17,642 nucleotides of DNA from positions 1-17,642 of the forward strand of contig CACYDS010000033.1 of assembly GCA_902773285.1 (NCBI GenBank). The letters are read 5' to 3'. The translations under genes and the position numbers were made by a program. The notes beneath the pieces were generated by a model. That model saw only the letters and a program-made list of their open reading frames with translations. It was not told the origin of the DNA and searched no databases. This document shows positions 1 through 6,852 of the stretch, piece after piece; position 1 is the stretch's first letter, and each line of letters starts with the position of its first letter. Source of the stretch: an uncultured Pseudomonadota bacterium (GTDB lineage Bacteria; Pseudomonadota; Alphaproteobacteria; RUG11792).

Positions 1-58
1 CTTGCAAACTTCTAGCACCGTTTGTCCATCCAATCTCAGCTTCTTCAAGAACTATCAT
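1..58 (-). CDS. 5' end of an unrecognised gene running off the left edge
   Basis: Only the first 19 codons are visible, beginning with ATG at 58-56 (MIVLEEAEIGWTNGARSLQ). An in-frame TAA lies three codons upstream of the ATG, so this is the first possible Met. No strong Shine-Dalgarno sequence precedes it, only an A-rich stretch. I do not recognise the family from so little sequence. It is probably a real coding frame because the stretch IGWTNGARSLQ recurs as IRWINGVRSLQ in a remnant on the opposite strand at 17510-17544, with 31 of 35 bases identical. The two copies point outward from the window. A transposase, a phage gene or another multicopy gene would fit, but the sequence does not decide between them. 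Confidence 0.45.
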   Translation of the reverse strand, partial: MIVLEEAEIGWTNGARSLQ

Positions 59-135
59 ACTTTTTATTTATCTAGTTGCCAATCCCACCTACAGGTAATT
101 GACAATATGTGCAATTTTTTTTAACATTATCGAGG

Positions 136-750
136 TTACTGCAAGATAAAATTGGTACCAGATAAAATTGGTATTAGTGATTTTATTTCATCTATCTTTT
201 TATTCCACTATTTGAGTTTCTGAAGCAATTCTATAAGCTCGTCATCAAATCGTTTTCGGATTATTTTTGCAGGGTTTCCGGCGACTATTACGTATGGTGC
301 CAAATCGTGAGTAACCGTGCTATTTAGTCCAGTCCAATAATCACACCATCTAATATATGAACCCCAGGAAGTATTGTTGAATTTTGACCAACTCAAACAT
401 CGTTTCCGATCAGAGCGTTGCCTTTGAATGGCATTTCTGATGCTGGTGGAATTTGCTGTTCCCAGCTATCAAAGATATAAAATGGATATGTTGATATTGC
501 ATTCATACGATGATTTGCCCCATTTAAAACGAAATTTACACCAGCAGCAATTTGGCACAATTTACCGATAATCAAACTTATCGCCAACAAAATCATAGTG
601 ATGCCTCACATGATTTTCAAAATCAACATCTCCAAAATACGTATAATCTCCCACGATGAGATTTGGATTTTTAATTGTTGGCTTCACGTAAGTGAATGTG
701 TCTAATCCATCTATTGGAAATACAACATTTGGATTAAGAGCATTTTTCAT
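136..750 (-). pseudogene. Decayed Vat/CatB-type (xenobiotic) acetyltransferase, hexapeptide-repeat family
   Basis: Joining three frames rebuilds a Vat/CatB-type acetyltransferase of about 200 residues. This family inactivates streptogramin A or chloramphenicol by acetyl transfer from acetyl-CoA, using a trimeric left-handed beta-helix. Recognisable blocks in order are VFPIDG, NPNLIVGDYTYFGD, HHYDFVGDK, LIIGKLCQIAAGV, NGANHRM (with the family's catalytic His), STYPF, ALIGNDV, the hexapeptide-repeat zone TILPGV and VIIGLNSTVTHDLAPYVIVAG, and NPAKIIRKRFDDE. There are four lesions: one extra base in an A/T run at 574-576; TGA at 393-395 where the family has Trp after NDV; a 5-bp tandem duplication (agtcc twice) at 326-335; and TAG at 208-210 at the conserved Trp pair after the RF helix. 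The reading frame resumes after that to a TAA at 136-138. The tail holds a 14-bp direct repeat (144-157 and 160-173). Similarity looks closer to Vat than to CatB, but the substrate cannot be assigned. Confidence 0.9.
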
Positions 751-783
751 ACTGAATTCAATTATTAAAACTTCTGTGTATAT

Positions 784-789
784 TATAAT
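784..789 (+). promoter_or_regulatory. Candidate -10 element for nth
   Basis: A perfect TATAAT lies 30 bases ahead of the nth ATG, so transcription would start near 796. This favours the ATG at 819 over an upstream TTG at 789, which overlaps the -10 box. No convincing -35 hexamer is visible at 16-18 bp spacing. Confidence 0.35.
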
Positions 790-818
790 TGAATGAAGAG
801 TTGGGTGAAGCCCGAGTT

Positions 819-1448
819 ATGTTGAGTAAGTCTGATATTGAAGAAATTTTCGAACGATTAAAACAAGAAAATCCAAATCCGACAAGCGAACTTGCTGCGC
901 ATAACGATTTTACATTTGCGGTGGCTGTTTTACTTTCAGCTCAGACAACAGATAAAATGGTCAACAAAGTAACGAAGGAACTATTTGCGGTTGCAGATAC
1001 TCCAGAAAAAATGTTAAGGCTTGGAATTGATAAGTTGAAAGAATACATACACCCTTTGGGATTTTTTAATAGTAAAGCAAAAAATGTGATCGCGTTGTCG
1101 AGAGTGTTGCTTGAAAAATATAATTCACAAATACCTACAACGCGAGACGAATTAGAACAACTGCCTGGAATTGGACGAAAATCTGCAAACGTGATCGCAA
1201 ATAGGTTGTTTGGAGCCAATACAATTGCTGTAGACACACACGTTTTGCGAGTATCGAAACGTTTGGGATTGAGTGACTCAACTAAGCCTGTCGGAGTAGA
1301 ACGAGATTTGTTGATGAATGTTTCATTGAAATATCACAAAAATACTAGCGATTGGCTAGTGCTTCACGGACGGTATATTTGCACCGCTAAAAAGCCCATG
1401 TGTTCCGAATGTTGCCTATTCGATTTGTGCGAAAAAGCAAATACATGA
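819..1448 (+). CDS. nth: Endonuclease III (bifunctional DNA glycosylase / AP lyase)
   Basis: This enzyme removes oxidised pyrimidines in base-excision repair and nicks the resulting abasic site. The product is 209 residues, close to the 211 of E. coli Nth. The helix-hairpin-helix is at about residues 115-131 (LPGIGRKSANVIANRLFG) with catalytic Lys121. The catalytic Asp139 lies in VDTHVLRV. A complete C-terminal [4Fe-4S] motif is present as Cys188-x6-Cys195-x2-Cys198-x5-Cys204. The N-terminal block FAVAVLLSAQTTD is family-typical. I chose ATG 819 because the protein then starts where the family starts; a TTG at 789 would add ten residues unlike the family and overlap a TATAAT. All key residues are intact, so the gene should be functional. 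It stands alone, followed by about 140 bp of AT-rich spacer. Confidence 0.96.
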   Translation: MLSKSDIEEIFERLKQENPNPTSELAAHNDFTFAVAVLLSAQTTDKMVNKVTKELFAVADTPEKMLRLGIDKLKEYIHPLGFFNSKAKNVIALSRVLLEKYNSQIPTTRDELEQLPGIGRKSANVIANRLFGANTIAVDTHVLRVSKRLGLSDSTKPVGVERDLLMNVSLKYHKNTSDWLVLHGRYICTAKKPMCSECCLFDLCEKANT

Positions 1449-1542
1449 AACAAATAATTTTCGCCGCTTTCGTTAAAGTTAATTTAAAATTTTTGATTTA
1501 ATTTTGAGGAAATTTTGAACAAAATTAAGCAAAATATGCAAC

Positions 1543-1556
1543 TTGTATGATACAAT
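1543..1556 (+). promoter_or_regulatory. Palindromic -10-like element upstream of the secreted 534-residue protein
   Basis: TTGTAT-G-ATACAA is a perfect 6+1+6 palindrome followed by T, so it contains both TATGAT and TACAAT as possible -10 hexamers about 40 bases before the start codon. A -35 at good spacing is not evident. Related strings occur before the carboxypeptidase gene (gtgatacaat, 5666-5675) and before the SlyB-like gene (ttgtataatac, 10305-10315). It could therefore be a local promoter style rather than an operator. Confidence 0.3.
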
Positions 1557-1591
1557 CGCTCCAATGGTTGTTTTTTTAATCTAAATATCTT

Positions 1592-3196
1592 ATGAAAATC
1601 ATACTAGCATTCGTCATGGCAATCAGCTTACCTGTCACTTTGTGCAGTACAGCATTTGCTTCTTCAAAAGATTCAGATCCCCTTATTCTAACAACAGATC
1701 AATTTTCAGAACTCGTTTTGACGGGAAACGTTATAAAGCCAGTACTTAGTTCTACAAAAAATGCCAGCCGAACGGCCTACGACATTGCGCTGAGTATTAA
1801 CTCTAAAAATCAATTATTTTGGATTAGTACAGATTCTTTGATTGTGGACGAGAATGAGTCCCTGCATCCAATTAAGGCATTGCAACCCGCCCATATAATT
1901 GATGGGATCTTATTGATTGTTGACTATGCTAGAGAGATGTTGCCAAACACACACAAACTCCGAGTAACAAATGGAGTTGACAATCTAATAGAAATGGTGT
2001 GGATTCGACAATTCTATGTTACAGGGGATACTGTAACAATATTCAAGTATCCCAGATTCCCAATTGTGTTTAGAACATCAGAGGCTGAAGATCTATCTTT
2101 GTTGCATCTCACATATGTGTTCAATTCTGCTTCCGCAGAACTGATTGCACAAGGACAAGCTCGGAAGTTAAATGCCGAGAGCTTTAAATTCCTTACGAAC
2201 GAATTAATGCAAGTCCCTGACAGAATACCTCAGGATTTTTGCGAATTGATAAAAGTAATCAATAAGGAACCGAAATGGAAACTCGATAATGACCCGCGTG
2301 CTTTTACGCTAGATAAGGAAAAATTATTCTATACAGTAAAGCGCCTATACGAAGCTCATGGCGATTTTAATTATCAATCTTTCTTCAAAGAAATTTTGAA
2401 AATAGATAAGAAATTAACAGAAGTGTATAACAGTGCGACAACAAATTCTGTAAAGAAAGTCAATAAACAACGCGCTGCAAAAATTAAGCAAATCCTATCT
2501 CAGAAACAGAATATAGAACAACGATATAATATGGCTAAAGCTTTGCTTTTGGACGTATTTTACTATGTAGAAGAGCCGCTATTTGATACATCAACAAATA
2601 TAAAATTGACTATAAGAGACGTAAGTGCTGTTTTGTATACAAAATACGGCCAAATGGCTCGTTTGGTGGAACACATGCAGCCACACGTCAAATCAGAGAA
2701 CGAAAAGATACCATTGGTCCCAGGAAAGTCACTTTTTGTATTAAGATCCGATGTAAAGATAGAAGAATTGTACAAAGCATTGTGCAATTCCATCATAGAT
2801 GATGTGTTCATCATTGGCGGCTCCAAACAACCGAATAAAGCATATGAAGTCGATGATGTTACAGTGACTGATTGGACTGGTCATGAAGACAAAAGCACAA
2901 TAACAATTACAATAACTCCGACTGGTGAGAATATTAAGAAGCTAATGAAAAAAATGCTGTCTACTGATGGAATGGGAAACATAGACAGTACTAGCCAAAT
3001 AATATGTGTTTTGCATGAGGAGGGTGGATCATTTGATCTGAAGACTATTTATCCGACAAAGGGTAAAAAAGGTATATCCAATATCCATGAGGATAAAGAG
3101 GCAATTTACAAACTTTACGATACGACATTCTTACCGGATCGTCTTCAATTAAAAAATAGATATGGAACTCGCATATTAGGCAGAATCGAGTCATGA
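1592..3196 (+). CDS. Secreted protein of unknown function, 534 residues
   Basis: I do not recognise a family. An apparent Sec signal peptide covers residues 1-24: Lys near the N-terminus, a hydrophobic core LAFVMAISLPVTLCST, and a likely cleavage after AFA. The mature part starts SSKDSDP. Residues about 30-190 look like mixed alpha/beta, while about 262-322 (KKVNKQRAAKIKQILSQKQ region) are strongly helical, Lys/Gln-rich and could form a coiled coil. The C-terminal 130 residues contain a beta-rich segment (STITITITPTGEN). No lipobox, C-terminal anchor or catalytic motif is evident. The ATG at 1592 is the natural start because the signal peptide begins there. It is probably monocistronic and converges on uvrB with 29 bp between stop codons. 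Periplasmic or exported location is inferred; a lineage-specific effector is possible but unproven. Confidence 0.8.
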   Translation: MKIILAFVMAISLPVTLCSTAFASSKDSDPLILTTDQFSELVLTGNVIKPVLSSTKNASRTAYDIALSINSKNQLFWISTDSLIVDENESLHPIKALQPAHIIDGILLIVDYAREMLPNTHKLRVTNGVDNLIEMVWIRQFYVTGDTVTIFKYPRFPIVFRTSEAEDLSLLHLTYVFNSASAELIAQGQARKLNAESFKFLTNELMQVPDRIPQDFCELIKVINKEPKWKLDNDPRAFTLDKEKLFYTVKRLYEAHGDFNYQSFFKEILKIDKKLTEVYNSATTNSVKKVNKQRAAKIKQILSQKQNIEQRYNMAKALLLDVFYYVEEPLFDTSTNIKLTIRDVSAVLYTKYGQMARLVEHMQPHVKSENEKIPLVPGKSLFVLRSDVKIEELYKALCNSIIDDVFIIGGSKQPNKAYEVDDVTVTDWTGHEDKSTITITITPTGENIKKLMKKMLSTDGMGNIDSTSQIICVLHEEGGSFDLKTIYPTKGKKGISNIHEDKEAIYKLYDTTFLPDRLQLKNRYGTRILGRIES

Positions 3197-3225
3197 ACTA
3201 TTAATGAATATTCGTGAGGAGAGAT

Positions 3226-5169
3226 CTAACTAGCTGATTTTAGTATCGCTATCTCGTCTCTATATTTCGCAGCTTCCTCAAAAAGCAAATTTTCAGCTGC
3301 CTCCAGCATTTGCTTTTCGAGTTGTGCAATTTGCTTTTTGGTATCTTTAGTTTCCCCATTTGTCTTTTCTTGTTTCTTTGAAACAGGTATGACATTGGCT
3401 TTTGAAATCGATTTTGGTGTTATGCCGTGATCAATATTGTATGCATTCTGTATCTTCCGGCGCCGCTCCGTTTCATCAAGGGCTTCTTTCATGGATTTTG
3501 TTATTTTATCAGCATATAAAATAACACGTCCTTCAGTATTCCTGGCTGCTCTACCAATCGTCTGTATTAAAGCCGTTTTGGAGCGTAAATATCCTTCTTT
3601 ATCGGCATCCAAAATTGCTATCAGTGCGCATTCGGGTATATCCAAGCCTTCGCGCAACAAATTTATGCCGACCAAAACGTTGAACTCTCCAGCTTTCAAT
3701 GCACGTATAATTTCGATACGGTCTAAAGTATCCGTATCCGAATGCATATATGTCACGTTTATTCCATTTTCCGAAAGATATTCGGTCAGATGTTCCGCCA
3801 TTTTTTTAGTCAGAGTTGTAATAAGTGTTCTGAATCCATTTCGGGTTGTCTCCTGAATTTGAAACATCAGATCATCAATTTGATTTTCCGTTGGCTTAAC
3901 TTCACACACTGGATCGAGTATTCCAGTTGGCCGTATTAGCTGTTCCACTATATGGTTTCTGCCAGCTCTAGCTATTTCGAACTCACCAGGTGTTGCTGAT
4001 AAAAATATCGTTGAAGGTCTGAAAAAATCCCACTCTTCGAATTTTAAAGGACGGTTATCCATGCACGAAGGCAATCTAAAACCATAATCTGAGAGGTTTT
4101 GTTTCCGTGAGCGGTCTCCCAAAAACATACCGCGAATTTGAGGCACTGTCACATGACTCTCGTCAACAATCAAAATTGCATCTTCTGGCAAGTATTCCAG
4201 AAGTGTTGGTGGCGGTTCTCCAGGTTTTCTGCCCGTCAAATATCGCGAATAATTCTCAATTCCAGAACAAGTTCCTGTCGTTCTCATCATTTCTATATCA
4301 AACAATACTCGCTGTTCCAGGCGTTGTTTCTCCAATAATTTGCCATCACGCTCTAGCTCTTTTAATCGAATATATAAATCTTTTTCGATTTCAACGATTG
4401 CACGATTTATAACATCAACTGTTGCGACGTAGTGAGAATTTGAAAAAATCTTTACCTCGCCAAGCTTGCAAACTTTTTTCATCGATGGATATTCGATTTC
4501 AGTAATTTCCTCTATCTCATCGCCAAAAAAACTGACTTTCCAAAATGAATCAGATTTATGCGCAGGGAAAATTTCGATACTTTCTCCAGTTGATCTGAAA
4601 ATACCGCGTTTAAACTCAAGGTCATTACGCTGATATTGCAAATCCGCCAACTGTCGACAGAGCTTCTGTGGCGAAATATGTGTGCCTATTTTTAGCGTCA
4701 TAATAACGTCTGTATAACTTTCGATAGCGCCGATACCATATATACACGAAACGCTGGCAACTATTATCACATCATGACGTTCCAACAAAGAGCGCGTCGC
4801 TGAGTGACGCATTCTATCTATTTCCTCATTTATCGATGAAGTCTTTTCTATATACGTATCCGAATGCGCGACGTATGCCTCTGGTTGGTAATAGTCATAA
4901 TATGACACAAAATACTCAACTGCATTGTTCGGGAAAAACGATTTCATTTCTGAATAAATTTGTGCAGCTAAAGTTTTGTTGTGCGTCATTATCAAAGTTG
5001 GACGGTTCAGATTTTGTATGACATTCGCTACAGTAAAAGTCTTTCCAGATCCAGTGACACCGACAAGCACCTGATCATTTACTTTGTGCTGAACGCCTTT
5101 TGTTAAAAATTCGATAGCTTTCCCCTGATCTCCTGCAGGTTTATATTCGGAAATCAGCTGAAAATCCAT
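3226..5169 (-). CDS. uvrB: UvrABC excinuclease subunit B
   Basis: UvrB is the damage-verification helicase of nucleotide-excision repair. It is loaded by UvrA and recruits the nuclease UvrC. The 647-residue product has the Walker A motif GVTGSGKT at 37-44, the beta-hairpin that clamps DNA (YYDYYQPEAYV, 90-100), the DESH Walker B region, the block around GDRSRKQNLSDYGFRLPS, helicase motif V (GINLLREGLDIPE) and motif VI (QTIGRAARN). The C-terminal UVR domain that binds UvrC spans about 613-645 (LEKQMLEAAENLLFEEAAKYR region). It is slightly shorter than the 673 residues of E. coli UvrB but has every domain. ATG is at 5169, two bases after the infA stop, so the two are probably co-transcribed. 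Its partners uvrA and uvrC are not in this window. Confidence 0.98.
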   Translation of the reverse strand: MDFQLISEYKPAGDQGKAIEFLTKGVQHKVNDQVLVGVTGSGKTFTVANVIQNLNRPTLIMTHNKTLAAQIYSEMKSFFPNNAVEYFVSYYDYYQPEAYVAHSDTYIEKTSSINEEIDRMRHSATRSLLERHDVIIVASVSCIYGIGAIESYTDVIMTLKIGTHISPQKLCRQLADLQYQRNDLEFKRGIFRSTGESIEIFPAHKSDSFWKVSFFGDEIEEITEIEYPSMKKVCKLGEVKIFSNSHYVATVDVINRAIVEIEKDLYIRLKELERDGKLLEKQRLEQRVLFDIEMMRTTGTCSGIENYSRYLTGRKPGEPPPTLLEYLPEDAILIVDESHVTVPQIRGMFLGDRSRKQNLSDYGFRLPSCMDNRPLKFEEWDFFRPSTIFLSATPGEFEIARAGRNHIVEQLIRPTGILDPVCEVKPTENQIDDLMFQIQETTRNGFRTLITTLTKKMAEHLTEYLSENGINVTYMHSDTDTLDRIEIIRALKAGEFNVLVGINLLREGLDIPECALIAILDADKEGYLRSKTALIQTIGRAARNTEGRVILYADKITKSMKEALDETERRRKIQNAYNIDHGITPKSISKANVIPVSKKQEKTNGETKDTKKQIAQLEKQMLEAAENLLFEEAAKYRDEIAILKSAS

Positions 5170-5171
5170 AT

Positions 5172-5390
5172 TTATTTTTCTCTAAAAATAATTCGTCCCT
5201 TATCGAGGTCGTATGGGGTCATTTCAACTTTGACCTTGTCACCCATTAAAATCCTTATGCGATTTTTTTTCATCTTTCCTGAAGCGTGAGCCAAAATTTT
5301 ATGCCCGTTTTCAAGCTCCACTCTGAACATCGTATTTGGCAAAACTTCAGTTACCAAACCATTAAATTCAACCAAATCTTCTTTGGACAT
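5172..5390 (-). CDS. infA: Translation initiation factor IF-1
   Basis: IF-1 binds the ribosomal A site of the 30S subunit during initiation. The 72-residue OB-fold protein matches the family almost end to end: MSKEDLVEFNGLVTEVLP, NTMFRVELENGHKILAHASG, KMKKNRIRILMGDKVKVEM, TPYDLDKGRIIFREK. ATG at 5390 gives the conserved MSKED start. However, a TTG at 5399 sits 7 bases downstream of a good AGGAAG Shine-Dalgarno sequence, while that sequence is 16 bases from the ATG. A 75-residue form starting MFYMSKED is therefore possible. The gene is the first of a two-gene unit with uvrB, which starts 2 bp after this stop codon. Identity is secure; only the exact start is open. Confidence 0.96.
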   Translation of the reverse strand: MSKEDLVEFNGLVTEVLPNTMFRVELENGHKILAHASGKMKKNRIRILMGDKVKVEMTPYDLDKGRIIFREK

Positions 5391-5714
5391 ATAAAACAAA
5401 AATGAACTTCCTATTCAATGATTCTATCATATTTCTGACAGCCAACCCCAGAGTTTTTGTATGCGCCAGAGGAGAGAGGTAAGATAATGCCAAACGTCGT
5501 CTGCTTTTTGCATTCGTATCAGACCTTTCTGCACAGTTTGGTTAGTTGTCTAGATTTGGTTAGCAGCACCAATTAACAAATCAATAAAAATTTTTTTGCG
5601 CACAGGGTTGGATTATAAAATTTACTAGAGCATGTCAGAATTGCGTAGGTAACCAAGAGCTACTGTGATACAATGGGAAATATATAATATTCCTTTTTGA
5701 ATTTTTTGTGTTTA
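5391..5714. other. 324-bp spacer between divergent infA and carboxypeptidase genes
   Basis: This is the longest stretch without a firm gene. It must hold the promoters for infA-uvrB (minus) and the carboxypeptidase (plus). On the plus strand a TATAAT lies at 5683-5688, about 27 bases before the ATG at 5715, without a clear -35; gtgatacaat at 5666-5675 is an alternative. On the minus strand, TATGAT/TAGAAT-like strings lie at 5421-5430. A 28-codon ORF candidate is listed separately. A short direct repeat tttggttag occurs twice around 5540-5565. I see no tRNA or riboswitch. Confidence 0.5.
5427..5513 (-). CDS. Candidate small ORF, 28 residues, Trp-rich, upstream of infA
   Basis: ATG at 5513 opens a 28-codon frame (MQKADDVWHYLTSLLWRIQK, then LWGWLSEI) ending in TGA at 5427-5429. 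An AAAGG Shine-Dalgarno-like sequence lies about 10 bases upstream. Four of 28 residues are Trp, and the central part could form an amphipathic or membrane-seeking helix. It lies 36 bp upstream of infA on the same strand, so it could be a leader peptide or small membrane protein. It could equally be chance, since a frame this short is not statistically compelling. No family is recognised. Confidence 0.25.
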   Translation of the reverse strand: MQKADDVWHYLTSLLWRIQKLWGWLSEI

Positions 5715-6785
5715 ATGAATTTAGTTTATAAAATTTTAATTTGTTTTTCTATTATGCAAAGTATGAGCATAAATATAGTTGCTCAAATAACTGATAATAA
5801 GCCCGTTGAGAAAAAAGCTGCAATAGTGGTAGATTACACGAATGGGCAAAAAATTTTGTACAGCGACAGATCGAGGGAGAAGAGGTATCCGGCATCTTTG
5901 ACAAAAATGATGACGGTATATCTTTTATTTGACGCACTTAAAAACAAGAAGGTTAGTTTAAACACAAAGTTCAGAGTTTCGAAATATGCTACAGCGCAAG
6001 CTCCGAGCAAACTGGGGTTAAAAGTCGGAACTAATATTTCGGTTTCCGATGCAATAAAAGCGCTGTTCGTGAAATCAGCTAATGATGTCGCTGTTGTGGT
6101 TGCCGAGGGGCTTGCAGGAAGCGTTGGCAAGTTCTGCAAGTTGATGAATAGGAAAAGTCGCATGCTTGGCATGCGCAATACGCATTTCGAAAATTCATCT
6201 GGACTTCCAGATTGGAACCAAACAAGTACAGCTGAAGATATGGCAAAACTTGGTATGGCTCTTTTCAGCGATTTTCCCAAATATCGGCACTATTTGGCTC
6301 TTAAAAAGTTTTCATATGGAAAGAAAGAATATAAAACTCACTGCAAAATTCTTAAATGGTATAAAGGAGCGGATGTTGCAAAAACAGGCTACATATGCGC
6401 ATCAGGATTTAACCTTCTGGTATCTGCAAGTCGTTATGATAAGACCGGCAGATCCAGGAGGCTTTTTGTGGTTGTGATGGGGGGAGACAACGCAAAAGCA
6501 AGAGACTTATACGCTGGACAACTAATGGATAAATATTTTGATAACTATAAGATATCTGCTCAAAAACCCAAAGATCTATTGCGTAAAAAGAGTTTGACCG
6601 CCCAAATCAGTAAATCTGAAATGCTTGAGGACGTCATACAATCGGATAATGAAATAGTTATATCGAACTTTAATAAAATGCTCGACGATCTCTACAAAGA
6701 TAATGATGAATGTTTATTATCTGAAGAGGAGATAATTGTGCACCCTAAAAAGCATAAAACAAAGAAAAGTAAAAAGCGTAATTAA
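5715..6785 (+). CDS. Serine-type D-alanyl-D-alanine carboxypeptidase (peptidase S11, PBP5/6-like)
   Basis: This is a penicillin-binding protein that trims the terminal D-Ala from peptidoglycan pentapeptides in the periplasm. All three active-site motifs are present in order: SLTK (nucleophile Ser61, Lys64), SAN (121-123) and KTG (from Lys223). The family-typical lead-in VVDYTNGQKILYS and NSSGLPDWNQTSTAEDMAKL are also there. The N-terminus is a Sec signal peptide (about 1-24, ending VAQ). I start at ATG 5715; a TTG at 5697 in the same frame would lengthen the signal peptide by six residues and neither start has a good Shine-Dalgarno sequence. The product is 356 residues. After the catalytic domain, the roughly 100-residue tail does not show an obvious PBP5 C-terminal domain and ends in a Lys-rich segment (KKHKTKKSKKRN) instead of an amphipathic anchor. 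An alphaproteobacterial DacA/DacC/DacF-type enzyme is likely; the exact paralogue is unclear. Confidence 0.93.
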   Translation: MNLVYKILICFSIMQSMSINIVAQITDNKPVEKKAAIVVDYTNGQKILYSDRSREKRYPASLTKMMTVYLLFDALKNKKVSLNTKFRVSKYATAQAPSKLGLKVGTNISVSDAIKALFVKSANDVAVVVAEGLAGSVGKFCKLMNRKSRMLGMRNTHFENSSGLPDWNQTSTAEDMAKLGMALFSDFPKYRHYLALKKFSYGKKEYKTHCKILKWYKGADVAKTGYICASGFNLLVSASRYDKTGRSRRLFVVVMGGDNAKARDLYAGQLMDKYFDNYKISAQKPKDLLRKKSLTAQISKSEMLEDVIQSDNEIVISNFNKMLDDLYKDNDECLLSEEEIIVHPKKHKTKKSKKRN

Positions 6786-6852
6786 CGGTTCATTAACAAA
6801 ATGTCAGTAATATTTTGAGTAGGAATATAAGCTATCGAAAGAATTTGAACTT

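Noticed and set aside
208..395. UGA and UAG read as tryptophan, since both in-frame stops in the acetyltransferase fall at Trp positions
   Set aside because: nth and the 534-residue protein end in TGA, UvrB and DnaA end in TAG, and Trp is TGG in all intact genes. The same pseudogene also carries a frameshift and a 5-bp duplication, so simple decay explains it.
5400..5700. tRNA or structured RNA in the infA-carboxypeptidase spacer
   Set aside because: No TψC-arm consensus, acceptor pairing or cloverleaf could be traced, and no riboswitch-like conserved core was seen.
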